DNA of 64,000 bases from Candidula unifasciata (GCA_905116865.2 CAJHNH020000569.1:426001-490000), one strand, 5' to 3'; shown: positions 38,790 through 51,523, counted from the first letter of the stretch. The notes: a model not told the origin generated them from the letters alone. Program-made: numbers and translations.

Positions 38790-39905
38790 GTCAAAGTGCC
38801 TGTCAAAGGCCAACCCCACGTCCTCGTCGTGAGAGGTGGTAACAGGACAAAGTAGGGGATTGCTAGGTGTGGGCGAAGTATGGTGTGGCCACGGGACCGC
38901 TACGGTAGCCATGAAGGCCACCCTGGGTCACCCTGAAACGTCCTGGCCAACGAGGCTCTGGTGAAGTTGCGACAGGCCTAGCAAGCCGGCAATGGATTTT
39001 TTACCGCTACAGAAATCAAAATGAGATATAAACGGACTGATCAAACGGTATCTGACCATGGCAGTGTTAAGGGACTACGAGACAGAACAGCGAAATACAG
39101 GATTGCAACACTTAACACCGCTGGCCTGGGAAATAAAACAGAAGAGATTATTGAAATGATGGAAAAGGGGAAAATCAAGTTAATGGGGCTAGCTGACATA
39201 AGACGCAATGGAAATATTAATAAGAAAATACACAGAGGCTACTTACTAACATATGCAGGAGGAGAAACATCGAAGAATGGAGTGGGTTTCCTGGTACATC
39301 CGGACATATCTAACTACACTCAGATAGAATTATTACTTTGAAAATTAAAAGAGGAGAACAAGCTGAAACATATATACAGATATATGCACCATGCAATGAT
39401 AATTATACAGAAGAGCAGAAAGATGAATTCTTTGACGATCTGTCTGATGAGATAAAGAAAGTTGAGGGAAGCAGAATACTATATGTATTGGGTGACTTCA
39501 ACGGGAGGGTAGGAAATAACAGAAGAGAATACGAACAGTTTTTAGGTCCATATGCAGCTAAGAACAGTGATAGAAATGGAAATGGTCAAAGAATATTGGA
39601 TCTATGCAGCCAGCACAATCTTTTTATTACGAACACATTCTTTGACCATAGAGATTCACAACTTTACACTTGGTACAAATGGAATGATGTCTCCATCAAG
39701 AGCCAGATTGACTTTATACTTACCAGAGTTCAAGGAAGAAGGAGAATTCTTGATTCAAGAGCAATCCCTAATGGTCTATGTGACACTGACCATAAAATAG
39801 TTGTGTTAACAGCAAAACATCTTACATTAAAGAAACACAGAAAGAAATTAAACAAAAACAAGGATCTGATCAAGATAGCAAATCTGAAGATGCTGATGTG
39901 ATAGT
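38790..39905 (+). mobile_element. LINE 5' part: APE-type endonuclease domain, frameshifted
   Basis: Two open frames (39021-39341 and 39338-39901) that slip by a frameshift at about 39340. Motifs in order: IATLNTAGL, LMGLADIRRN, QIYAPCND, VLGDFNGRVG, TWYKWND...SQIDFIL, DTDHKIV. These are the signature blocks of AP endonuclease-like domains that nick target DNA for LINE insertion. The second block has Asp where the catalytic Glu is usual. The RT part does not follow, so the copy is truncated at 3'. Confidence 0.88.
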
Positions 39906-40449
39906 CACTGGAGCTAGGTATTTCGTGCTTTGTGAGAAAATCTCTATTAAAAACTGCGCATATTCGAATGTAACGTTGTGTCAAAATTTTAAAGCAATTG
40001 GTGGAAAACTTTCGAAGATTAGCTTTTATGCACAAACTGACACGTTACATTTTTATTCATGTAGATTATCGTTCTTGTAATCATGTTTCGTCCCGCAGGT
40101 TCGTTTACATCCCAGTATAGTCAGCTCAATGGTGAACAACAACGGCAACTGCACAAAAGAAGTCAGGAAAAAACAAACACTCGCATCAGTTAAGCAATGC
40201 AGACGCTAAATAGAAGGAACAGCCCATGGAAGAGCACCAGCAAGAATTAGGGCAAACTTTTTGAGACCACGCATCTTTGCCATGGCAGCTTACTAATGTT
40301 AATCATGGACTCTTAGTTACTGAAGATGAAATCGTAGCTTTTAAACTAAAATGCGACAGAAACATTGTTAGAATACCATGGACCATAAAGGAGAAAAAAA
40401 AAAACTGACATCTTACATGATCTGGGCATTGAAGAAACTTGGCTCACAA

Positions 40450-40660
40450 ACAGCATTGAGTTGAGTTGCGTCAAGAATTGATATCACAGCACTCAGGGCA
40501 TTCCCATGCATGCCCCGTCCTCCTCTTCAGCAGCCAGCGCAGAGTTCCAATACTGGTGGTACCGGTAACAATCTGGTTAAAAGTCCGTCTTGCCTTTCCC
40601 TTGAGTGTAGTGAGCCGGCCAGTACCTCTGGTTACACCCAGGTGCCTTATATAAACAGCA
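40450..40660 (-). mobile_element. LINE 3' end (RNase H family)
   Basis: The sequence agaattgatatcacagcact, gtaccggtaacaatctggtt and agtgagccggccagtacctc matches the 3' end of the LINE at 25695-25860, in the same orientation. The flanking tgagttgagttg may be a short tail. Confidence 0.8.
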
Positions 40661-40679
40661 TTTTGTTTCGAAAGCTAGG

Positions 40680-40970
40680 GTATTTTGGCCGTGTAAAACG
40701 TCTAGGTGGCCTGGGAAAACGAGACAGGAATCCTAATTTATAAAGCACACCAGAGGGCGCTTTCCTTTAAATTATACTTCATCTCGACACCACAAGATAC
40801 AGGAGGCTCAAGATGAGATGATGAAGCAGAGACAGACCGTGGCGAATGTGGATACAAGAGATTGAAGACACATTTGCTATGAACTTACATGGGCTAGAGA
40901 TAGAGAGGCTTTTAGGGGTGCCATGACGAGAGCGACGTTCTGTAACGGAGCTTCTGATTGACGATGATAG
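40680..40970 (+). mobile_element. LINE 3'-terminal remnant
   Basis: Reads MWIQEIEDTFAMNLHG and, in a shifted frame, FRGAMTRATFCNGASD, the final residues of a common invertebrate LINE ORF2 (D--WR--V-RA). Confidence 0.65.
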
Positions 40971-41254
40971 TTGTTTAGTTATTCATGTGACTCCCTTGTT
41001 TGGGGGCTGATGTCCAGGATTCTGTCTCTTGTTTAGCAATGCTCATCAATGAAGGTTTTCACCGAAACGTTTGACTGTTTTTCTTTGGACTTTTACGCCC
41101 ATTTTGCCTACGTTGAGATTCTTAGTGATAGTTCAGTACATGACTGTTTTTCTTTCTTTCTGGGGATACCAAACGGCACACAGAATGAACATCTTTTATG
41201 GCATCAGTTTGTCAACAGTATTTGCAGGATATCAGGAGCCTGTCTTGGCAGTGG

Positions 41255-41420
41255 TGAATCGTCGCGAGCCAGTTTGGTTTGGGCAAGTGATGAGACATGA
41301 TTCTACCGCAAAGACTGTTTAAAGGAACACTGGGAGTTAGTCGAAGAAGAAGAGGGCAAAGAAGAACATGGAATGACAATATTAAGAAATGGACAAGCTA
41401 TCATACACTTGTTAAACAAG
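41255..41420 (+). mobile_element. LINE C-terminal remnant
   Basis: Reads EPVWFGQVMRHDS, then TLGVSRRRRGQRRTWNDNIK, the WFGH-MR ... RRRGRQR--W-DNI motif pair. Confidence 0.75.
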
Positions 41421-42039
41421 TGGAAAACAGAGAAAGCGGGTTTTGTCTGTTAGTGCTTCCATCGCTACACCTCAACAACCCTAACGTGTCAAGGGTTATG
41501 GTATGTTTTAAGCGTTAATGTAATAGACCCTTTGCAGTGAGTTTCAGCACTTTTTTTAAGACACTATGCAGTTAGTACCGGAGAAAAAAAAAAGCCCGGG
41601 TTCAGTGCATTTATGTTTTATAACAGCGCAAATGCAGTTGTCATGACATTCAGAAAGCCTTAAACCGGAAGCTTTATCCCAGAGCTTTTCAACTAAGTTT
41701 ACTGAGGGGCCAATCTTTGGGAAATGGGGATGTTCATGGGTAAGATGCTCATTCCCAACATAGAAAGAGTGTTAATGCAATACAACCGGCAGGTGATCTG
41801 AGAGCCACTTGTTAAGCCTACGAGGGCTAGTTGAATAGCCCTGCTTTATGCTCTCAGTTTTCTAGTGTGCACCGTTTGGAGGTAGGGAATCCCACGACAG
41901 GCTGATTATTTATGTTTCTCACTTTCTAAGGATGACCTACCCAACCCATGTACTAGTGTGTTCTACATTAGCTAAGTTTGTGCAATGTTTTAAGTGCCTT
42001 ACGAAAAAAACAAAAAATAACGAAAGTAGTAAAAGAAAG

Positions 42040-42206
42040 GTCGATCCAGCCTTGAGTGAGTACCAGGTACCGTCCTGGGAAGTAACGACTGCTGACGTAA
42101 TGCTAACCACATCACCCACCAAGTGCCGTTTGATCTAAAAAATATAGGTCTAGCCCTATATTATCAATAGGCCTGAAGGCGTCGAAGTGGATCCTATACT
42201 TTACTT
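42040..42206 (+). mobile_element. SINE family B, 3' part
   Basis: gtcgatccagccttgagtga, tgctaaccacatcacccacc and ggtctagccctatattatca, then a cctgaaggcgtcgaag tail. The tRNA-like head is missing. Confidence 0.8.
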
Positions 42207-42392
42207 ACTTGAAAAAAAAAAAGGCAATTACTGGAGCAGTGGCAATTTAGACAGAAAATTGTTTTAAGTAAACAGTGTTTATTATTTATTTATTTTTGTT
42301 GAACAGCTTGGGTAATGACGCAGCAAGGTGCGGTAGTACCCGGTGCCTGAAATTTCAAATAAACCACCCTACTTATCCACACACGCACACGC

Positions 42393-42393
<1 letters not shown>

Positions 42394-42462
<69 letters not shown>
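42394..42462. repeat. (TA)n microsatellite
   Basis: About 34 alternating ta units. Confidence 0.95.
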
Positions 42463-42465
<3 letters not shown>

Positions 42466-42704
42466 CATACACATTCACACACATATAAACTTTTTGTTAA
42501 ATTTGTCACCCTCGTCAATGATGACAACCGGGCCTTCCCGCACAACACCCCCCCTCCCCTCCCACGCCACTTTCTACGCCACAGACGGTAGATGTCTTTT
42601 CCCGTTGAATATGTTCTGTGGGGTAAGGGGATGGGGCTCTATTGTAAACCACTGTATTCCTGTGCTTCTGGTGGGAACTCACTAGTATCCCTCCTAGCAA
42701 GTAC

Positions 42705-42765
42705 GACGAAATATGTTTGGCAATAAATTACGCAATATATTTTTTATCCTCATTTTGTAAAAAAA
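42705..42765. mobile_element. Foldback-family arm fragment
   Basis: gacgaaatatgtttggcaat then aaattacgcaatatatttt resembles the right arm of the 3175-3425 element. Confidence 0.5.
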
Positions 42766-43540
42766 AAATTATCAAGTGAGGTCAAACACCATCTTGCAAC
42801 TTTCAGAAACTTTAAAAATGCAAGAGCGTTAAATTCCTGAATAATCTTCCCCCGGTGTGCGTGCTATATAGACATCTGCACAAACCACCTGTAAACTGTA
42901 GTCTTTCACATCAAAACCCATCGACCTGGAAGGGAGTTTATCTACGGCACCGATCGCTGGGTCACAAGGGAATGACGTGATGTTGAATCGGTCGTTGCGT
43001 AGGTTTATCTGATGTCCTTGGAGAAAGTTGTCGATCCTTTAGGAAGCAGTACGTGCGCTATTCGGTTTTTGTTTGATTATGTCGTTTGGGAGAAAGCATT
43101 ACTGATTCGCCCTTCCATAGATACAATGGCATGCATGTATGTTATCAGTAATCTGGGTGTATTTTTGGATATGTCTGGGGGAACATTCAAATATTATGGG
43201 GTTGACATTTTGTGTTATCACCCTAGTTTTGTGAGCCAGGCCTAGATCTGCGGTTGATATTTTTACACGCCATAGCACGCCAGCCACTGTTGAAGAATTT
43301 TGTACATTTTTTGCACTGTTTTATGGCCAGTGACGCCTTATGGGATGTATCAGGGGCATAACCATCAGGCTGGTGGTGACAATACTGAAGGTCAGTGATG
43401 CTTGCATTGCGTTGCTATGAGAAGAAAAAAACAACGTGTGCAGTAGCCAATTTAGTTGGCATAACGAAACCAGACCGCTGTTATAACCGATACTCGCAGT
43501 AGGTTGAGTGTGAACGATTTTCTGTATTTATTTTCATAAA

Positions 43541-43671
43541 AGGATGGATGGATGGTTGGACGGGCGGACGGACGGACGGACGGACGGATGGATGGATGGA
43601 TGGATGGACGGATGGATGGATGGATGGACGGATGGATGGATGGACAGACGGACGGATGGATGGATTGGTGG

Positions 43672-43707
<36 letters not shown>

Positions 43708-43811
43708 ATGGATGGATGGACGGACGGATGGATGGATGGACAGACGGACGGATGGATGGATTGGTGGATGGATGGACAGATGGATGGATGGATGGTCGGA
43801 CGGACGGACGA
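43541..43811. repeat. Tetranucleotide GGAT/GGAC array
   Basis: Repeats of tgga and cgga with a higher-order phrase ggatggattggtggatgga plus cagacggacggatgg that appears twice (about 43640-43680 and 43735-43775). Open frames on both strands arise from the repeat and are not genes. Confidence 0.93.
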
Positions 43812-43924
43812 GTGCAACATAAGTAACCGTCATACCCTGGAAATCGGAAGCACAGTCAGGAAGATGGACACGCAAAGAGGAACCGCTATCACGACGACAG
43901 AACCTACAGAGAAAATAAAATACA

Positions 43925-46640
43925 TGTCTGGAGAGGACACGGACATGTATAAAGAGGACACATACATGTCTAGAGAGGACACAGAGATGTCTAAAGAGGA
44001 CACAGACATGTCTAGAGAGGACACAGACAGGTCTAGAGAGCACACCGACATGTCTATAGAGAGGACACAGACATGTTTAATGAGGACACAGACATGTCTA
44101 GAGAGGACACAGACATGTCTAGAGAGGACACAGACAGGTCTAGAGAGCACACCGACATGTCTAGAGAGGACACAGACATGTCTAATGAGGACACAGACAT
44201 GTCTAGAGAGGACACAGACAGGTCTAGAGAGCACACCGACATGTCTAGAGAGGACACAGACATGTCTAATGAGGACACAGACATGTCTAGAGAGGACAAA
44301 GACATGTCTAATGAGCATACATACATGTCTAGAGAGGACACAGACATGTCTAGAGAGGACACATACATGTCTAGAGAGCACACCGACATGTCTAGAGAGG
44401 ACACAGACAGGTCTAGAGAGCACACCGACATGTCTAGAGAGGACACAGACAGGTCTAGAGAGCACACCGACATGTCTAGAGAGGACACAGACATGTCTAA
44501 TGAGGACACCGACATGTCTAGAGAGGACACAGACATGTCTAGAGAGGACACAGACATGTCCAGAGAGAAAACAAGAGATGTCTAGAGAGGACACAGACAT
44601 GTCCATAGAGAACACAAGAGATGTCCAGAGAGCACACCAACATGTCTAGAGAGTTCACAGATATGTTTAGAGAGCACACCGACATGCCCAGAGAGGACAC
44701 AGACATGTTTAGTGAGCACACCGACATGTCTAGAAAGTACACATACAAGTCTGAAGAGGACACGGACATGTCTAATGAGGACACAGACATGTCTAGAGAG
44801 GACAAAGACATGTTTAGAGAGCACACCGACATGTCTAGAGAGTACACAGACATGTCTAGAGAGGACACCGACATGTCTAGAGAGCACACCGACATGTCTA
44901 GAGAGTACACATACATGTCTAGAGAGGCACCGACATGTCTAGAGAGGACACCGACATGTCTAGAGAGTACACATACATGTCTAGAGAGGACACCGACATG
45001 TCTAGAGAGCACACCGACATGTCCAGAGAGTACACATACATGTATAGAGAGCACACCGACATGTCTAGAGAGCACACTGACATGTCTAGAGAGGACACAG
45101 ACAAGTCTAAAGAGGACACAGACATGTATAATGAGGACACAGACATGTCAAGAGAGGACACAGTCATGTCCAGAGAGGACACAGGCATGTCCAGAGAGGA
45201 CACAGTCATGTTTGGAGAACACACTGACATGTCTAGAGAGTACACCGACATGTCTAGAGAGTACACCGACATGTCTAGAGAGTACACCGACATGTCTAGA
45301 GAGTACACCGACATGTCTAGAGAGTACACCGACATGTCTAGAGAGTACACCGACATGTCTAGAGAGTACACCGACATGTCTAGAGAGTACACCGACATGT
45401 CTAGAGAGTACACCGACATGTCTAGAGAGTACACCGACATGTCTAGAGAGTACACCGACATGTCTAGAGAGTACACCGACATGTCTAGAGAACACACCGA
45501 CATGTCTAGAGAGTACACCGACATGTCTAGAGAGTACACCGACATGTCTAGAGAGTACACCGACATGTCTAGAGAACACAGAGAGAACACAGAGAGAACA
45601 CAGAGAGGACACAGAGAGGACACAGAGATGTCTAGAGAGGACACAGAGATGTCTAGAGAGGACACAGAGATGTCTAGAGAGGACACAGAGATGTCTAGAG
45701 AGGACACAGAGATGTCTAGAGAGGACACAGAGATGTCGAGAGAGGACACAGAGAGTACACAGAGAGGACACAGAGAGGACACAGAGATGTCTAGAGAGGA
45801 CACAGAGAGGACACAGAGATGTCTAGAGAGGACACAGAGATGTATAGGGAGGACACAGAGATGTCTAGAGAGGACACAGAGAGGACACCGACATGTCTAG
45901 AGAGGACACAGAGAGTACACAGAGATGACACAGACATGTCTAGAGAGGACACAGAGATGTCTAGAGAGGACAGAGAGATGTATAGGGAGGACACAGAGAT
46001 GTCTAGAGAGGACACAGAGAGGACACCGACATGTCTAGAGAGGACACAGAGAGGACACAGAGAGGACACAGACATGTCTAGAGAGGACACATAGATGTAT
46101 AGGGAGGACACAGAGATGTCTAGAGAGGACACAGAGAGGACACAGAGAGGACACAGACATGTCTAGAGAGGACACATAGATGTATAGGGAGGACACAGAG
46201 ATGTCTAGAGAGGACACAGAGAGGACACAGAGAGGACACAGACATGTCCAGAGAGGACACAAAGATGTATAGGGAGGACACAGAGATGTCTAGAGAGGAC
46301 ACAGAGAAGACGCAGAGAGGACACAGACATGTCTAGAGAGGACACAGACATGTCTAGAGAGGACACAGAGATGTAGAGACAGGACACAGTGCTGTATAGA
46401 GAGGACACATGGATGTCTAGAGAGGACACATAGATGTCCAGAGAGGACACAGACATGTCTAGAGAAGACACAGACATGTCTAGAGAGGACACAGAGATGT
46501 AGAGACAGGACACAGTGCTGTATAGAGAGGACACATAGATGTCTAGAGAGGACACAGAGATGTCTAGAGAGGACAAAGAGATGTCTAGAGGCGACACGGA
46601 GATGTCTAGAGAGGACACAGACATATTTAGAGAGGACACA
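43925..46640. repeat. 21-bp satellite, about 125 copies over 2.7 kb
   Basis: Unit gacatgtctagagaggacac a (21 bp) with local variants. Subfamilies form blocks: mixed gacatg/gacagg units (43925-45230), a homogenised gagtacaccgacatgtctaga block (45233-45575), and a gagatgtctagagaggacac-type block (45600-46640). Each unit holds the palindromes ACATGT and TCTAGA. A small detached array of the same unit is at 48797-48940. Open frames up to 401 codons follow from the unit being divisible by 3. Confidence 0.97.
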
Positions 46641-46644
46641 GTGT

Positions 46645-47510
46645 CAAGGAATGACACGCCACTACACATTACCGTAAAAGAGTCGGGACCTGTATTACCT
46701 GTGCTCGACAAAACTTTCAAACTTGGACTCGTCCGGAAAGGTATTTAGTCCCTTATATCGATATATGCCTTTATCGGATAAAATTATAATGTCTACATCT
46801 TCTAGTTGCTTTGACTTAGCGTCATTTTCAAATTTGCAACTGTATGATAATTAAGGCTGGAGTTATTTGAATATTCTTGGAAACCGGTTTACTCCTTGCT
46901 CATGTATACAAGGAACTTCTTCTTACCGACGCCTAACTTGAATTTGTGCGTGCATTGTTTCTGTCGGCTTTCCTAGAGCTCAGATGTATGCATCGACGCC
47001 TCAGTAAATTTCACTTTGATAAGGCGGGCTGTAGTGTCCAGGACTTTTCCTATGCTTGGGTAAGGTAATTATAGTTTACGAGTACCTTAAATGATGTCTG
47101 GTTAGAAAGGTCGCTGCTGTAAATATACCGGCCTCGGCTATGGGATCGCACATAGTTCGACCGTTCCTGATCTCCATAGAAGCGGATTCGAACTTAGACC
47201 TTCTTCTGTACTGACTAAATATCCTATGCCCTAAATAACCCACACATATTGGTAAAGATAATAACCCTACAAGTGTGTACCATTTAAACTAACAACATAA
47301 GTTTGTGCATACGAATGGGGACGGAGAATTTAGGTCAGTACTTGGGCAGCCAGAGCGTTGCGTTGAGTGTGTTTGACCCAGATCAATGGATGTATGGGAA
47401 TGGCTTGAGAGTCGTAGGGGGTAGGGGTATTGACCGCAAACATTGGTGTCTGTGTGCAGATAGGAGGAAGGAGAGAAATTGAGATACGTGTGATAGTGTC
47501 TATCGGTCTC

Positions 47511-47602
<92 letters not shown>

Positions 47603-48795
47603 GACTTTCCATCTCTTGCACTAAACAGACAGATAAATGATAGGAGACATTGTCTCCTGGTCTTGAGAGTACACTCTGAGGAATGAAACAGAGGAGCAGA
47701 GGTGGAGTAGGCTGATGTGGGATGGTGACTGATGCTTATTCTGAGTCTTTCCTGTCAAGATAATACCCTCTTGGTGATGACTAATGAGTTCTTTCCTGAC
47801 AGGATGAAACCTTTGTGAAGAGCTGGCAGAATAATCACAGTCCAACCAACACCCACCAACCAACTATCAACCAGCTACCCACCAGCTAACACCAGTGAAG
47901 GTACCTGGCATCATCATCATGGGGTGCCATATACCCCAAACATCCTAACAGTGCCAGAGCATGTCAGTGAACTCCAGAGCAGGTGAACATTTGTAGAGAG
48001 TATATCCATACTCGAGTAGACCAGTCTTCAGGAGCTTGGTGGAGCTCAGAGACAGTATTGTGACCTGACCGGTGGGAAAGACTTGCTGAATACCTATACA
48101 GTTGTTGTGTCCTCTATGGTGAGGTACTCCTCTACTACCTGATCCACTTGAAGCAGAATTACCAGAGTCAAAGACAGTCGAATCACCAGGAGCTGAGGGA
48201 AGCATCAACAGTGGAACTAGGATAAGTGCCAGTTTGATTCTATGTCATGCTATATTCCCCACAGCTCCAATGGATTCCAAGGATGAGACAGTGTTACCTC
48301 CAGGACTTTCTGGCTGTTTAGATTTCTGTTGAGTCTGGTAATTGTATTCTGGGATCAATCCACTGAGATCTGGTGTCTACTTCACTATTTTATGTATATA
48401 TTGCATTGATTACATGCATTCATTTTCATGGCTGACTTAGGTGTCTCTATTTCACCTTTATAAGTTTTTAGCATTGTTGTGTGTGTATGAACCATAAATA
48501 TTATATGTGTTAACATGGTTATGATAGTAAACTATCATAACCTGGGGGCTTTCTTTTTATAGTAGTGGGGGTGTCCAGCCAAGTGTGCCTAGGAATATTG
48601 TATTCATATACTGATATATTTTGTAGTGCCAAAACTTGAGTTGCCCTACTCCAGAAATAAGTTGAGCGTATATTGGCCACGGGGCATCCCTTAGACCAAT
48701 ACGAGCCAAACGACTCAACATAATTATTTCTGAGTGCTGTTGGTTCTTAAGGAGAAATCCTTAAATCAGGCACGTGACAGGAGTGATATGTGACA
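46645..48795. other. Block separating two parts of the 21-bp satellite
   Basis: No recognised gene. It holds a (ta)n tract at 47513-47600 and an 88-codon open stretch on the minus strand (47945-48208) of unknown nature. There is a perfect 11-bp hairpin GGTTATGATAG-taaa-CTATCATAACC at 48517-48542. The 47.6-48.8 kb part looks CpG-poor and less repetitive than its surroundings, possibly an unclassified transposon. Confidence 0.45.
47513..47600. repeat. (TA)n microsatellite
   Basis: About 43 alternating ta units. Confidence 0.95.
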
Positions 48796-48796
48796 C

Positions 48797-48940
48797 ACAG
48801 ACATGTCTAGAGAGGACACAGGGATGTCTAGAGAGGACACAGAGAGGACACCGATATGTCTAGAGAGGACACAGAGAGGACACAGACACGTCTAGAGAGG
48901 ACACAATGCATGTCTAGAGAGGACCCAGACATGTTTAGAA
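48797..48940. repeat. Detached piece of the 21-bp satellite
   Basis: cagacatgtctagagaggac and acagagaggacaccgatatg: the same unit and variants as 43925-46640, six or seven copies. Confidence 0.93.
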
Positions 48941-48996
48941 TCTCACACAGTTAGGGACCAAAAGCCACAACTGAAAAGTAAAGAAGAAAATTATGT

Positions 48997-49255
48997 TTTC
49001 CACGGCGTATTGGACATACAGGGCTAGACCTATATTGTTATAGACCAATCGGCACTTGGTGGGTGATGTTGTCAGCATCACACCAGCCGCCTTTACTTCA
49101 CTGACCTCTACCTGGACCCACTTAAGACTGGGTCGACCTGGGAGCCAATGTCCTTTTTGAAAGAAAGACGAAAAGTCCGGTCCCCGTCAGCACTCGAACT
49201 CACGATCTTTTGATCCGCAGGCGAGCATCTATCCGCTACACAACAGCAACTCCCA
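48997..49255 (-). mobile_element. SINE family B, near-full copy
   Basis: The reverse strand has the tRNA-like head (gctgttgtgtagcggataga, then gagttcgagtgct as the B-box region), caggtcgacccagtcttaag and the tagccctgta tail. It matches 27003-27520. Confidence 0.85.
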
Positions 49256-49259
49256 AATC

Positions 49260-50380
49260 CTCAAAGCGACAACTACTGGCACAAAAAACTATTTAAGAAA
49301 TTGAGCTTGGCGCAGATCATAATTATAACAGAAGCTATCTTGAGCAGGGTTGAACACGGTAAATTGTCTCGCCACCAAACCAAAGACTACAATGTCTGCA
49401 GCAAATGACAACACAGGGGATCTTCCTACTATCAATGACTCTCGGGAGGGACAGTATGAAAGCCACCAGTCGGGTTCCCCATGGCGAATTGGTCAAGCCG
49501 TTTGTCCTTCGCTCTGGAGATCTCTACTCAGCTCGCAGGTTAAATTTTTAAGGAGATACTTAGTGATCGTCGCTAGAGCTAAGCAGTTCATATTTTATGT
49601 GACGCTTTCGGCATTGAGCAAAATTACACGTCAAATAAGATGTGTAAGAAACGCGAAGAGACCCGGGTTCGACCCCTGGTATGGTGATAGAGTGTTTCTG
49701 TCGAGAAATTAAACTTACTAACCCGAACAGTCCGTGGCAACAGCACTAGCTGTGCGGCTCTAAATCATCCGGCCTACGACCACCCTGGCCACACCGCTCT
49801 AAAAGGTGGTGAATACAGATAGTGGTGAATACAGATAGTGGTGAATACAGATAGTGGTGAATACAGACAGTGGTGAATACAGATAGTAGTGACAGTTTAG
49901 GTGTTTCCAGGTTGTGTTCTCATAGAAGCTTCACATATGTTTAACATCCTTGTCGAAGATGTTAACATTTTCTAGGCGACATTTTACCTTGTTGATAAAA
50001 TAAATCTGCTGTAAAATTAAGTTGATCTTTAAGCCATCATCTATAATATTACCTGTGCAGCTCATTCGTACGATTTCAATTAGCCACGTCCAACCTCTGA
50101 CCAGAGAGCTAACCTCTGCCTAGGCAATATCGGTTATAATTATGGCAAAAATTGGGTTTCTATTTCACTGCGTAGTGTATGTGCTAGTATGTTACGACTT
50201 CTGTGCCTATCTGGCCAGCCAGGTCGTGTCCGTCACATTGTTTGGATTAGTTTAGATGATGTGTTCCTTATTGTGCCATCTGAGCTAGTCATGGTAGCAG
50301 TGCTGTATCAGTTCTTCGTGTTGTTTTGGTAACTTGTTCCGCCATAATATACTCAGTTGTTATCGCGATCTTGACCAGGC
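49260..50380. other. Stretch with a tRNA-like SINE scrap and a 16-bp repeat
   Basis: A possible SINE piece with B-box-like gggttcgacccct is at about 49667-49679. A 16-bp tandem repeat (gtggtgaatacagata, about 5 copies) lies at 49805-49890. No gene was recognised. Confidence 0.5.
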
Positions 50381-50384
50381 TGTG

Positions 50385-51335
50385 CCTACATTGTCACTTT
50401 GTCATCTTCGTTCATATGCCATTAGAGATACGTCCATCCATTAATTACATTGTCTCTTTGTCATCTGCGTTTATTTGCCATTAGAGATACGTCCATCCAT
50501 TAATTACATTGTCACTTTGTCATCTTCGTTCATATGCCATTAGAGATACGTCCATCCATTAATTACATTGTCTCTTTGTCATCTTCGTTTATATGCCATT
50601 AGAGATACGTCCATCCATTAATTACATTGTCTCTTTGTCATCTTCGTTCATATGCCATTAGAGATACGTCCATCCATTAATTACATTGTCTCTTTGTCAT
50701 CTTCGTTTATATGCCATTAGAGATACGTCCATCCATTAATTACATTGTCTCTTTGTCATCTTCGTTCATATGCCATTAGAGATACGTCCATCCATTAATT
50801 ACATTGTCTCTTTGTCATCTTCGTTCATATGCCATTACAGATACGTCTATCCATTAATTACATTGTCTCTTTGTCATCTTCGTTTATATGCCATTAGAGA
50901 TACGTCCATCCATTAATTACATTGTCTCTTTGTCATCTTCGTTTATATGCCATTAGAGATGCGTCCATCCATTAATTACATTGTCTCTTTGTCATCTTCA
51001 TTCATATGCCATTAGAGATGCGTCCATCCATTAATTACATTGTCTCTTTGTCATCTTCGTTCATATGCCATTAGAGATGCGTCCATCCATTAATTACATT
51101 GTCTCTTTGTCATCTTCGTTTATATGCCATTAGAGATACGTCCATCCATTAATTACATTGTCTCTTTGTCATCTTCGTTTATATGCCATTAGAGATGCGC
51201 CCATCCATTAATTACATTGTCTCTTTGTCATCTTCGTTTATATGCCATTAGAGATGCGTCCATCCATTAATTACATTGTCTCTTTGTCATCTTCGTTTAT
51301 ATACCATTAGAGATACGTCCATCCATTAATTTATG
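50385..51335. repeat. 59-bp minisatellite, about 16 copies
   Basis: Unit: gtctctttgtcatcttcgtt, catatgccattagagatacg, tccatccattaattacatt. Period is exactly 59, and copies differ at only a few positions (for example gata/gatg and ttca/ttta). Confidence 0.97.
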
Positions 51336-51407
51336 AAAAACAAAACAAACCAAAAATTCGACCACGTTCAAACTACTGCGAGCAGTATCGGTTGTAACCG
51401 TGGTCTG

Positions 51408-51523
51408 GTTTGTGTGTGTGTGTGTAAGTGTGTGTGTGTGTGTGTAAGTGTGTGTGTGTGTAAGTGTGTGTGTGTAAGTGTGCGTGTGTGTAAATGTGTG
51501 TGTGTGCGCGTGTGCGAGTGTGC

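Noticed and set aside
43552..46132. Open frames of 260-400 codons on both strands across the 21-bp and tetranucleotide arrays
   Set aside because: Units of 21 bp keep several frames open at once on both strands. There are no splice sites, domains or unique sequence, so they are repeat by-products.
47945..48208. 88-codon minus-strand frame with a Ser/Gly-rich start as a possible upstream grh exon
   Set aside because: No Grh-like motif, no acceptor/donor pair giving the right phase was recognised, and it lies in an anomalous block.
48508..48790. Solo LTR beginning TGTTAAC with atatg flanks
   Set aside because: The right end does not finish in CA and no primer-binding site or second LTR is seen; kept only as an unexplained block.
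50385..51335. Regular repeats that might suggest a CRISPR array (also 31315-32330 and 58725-59490)
   Set aside because: Repeats are directly tandem with no unique spacers, and the DNA is eukaryotic with spliceosomal introns.
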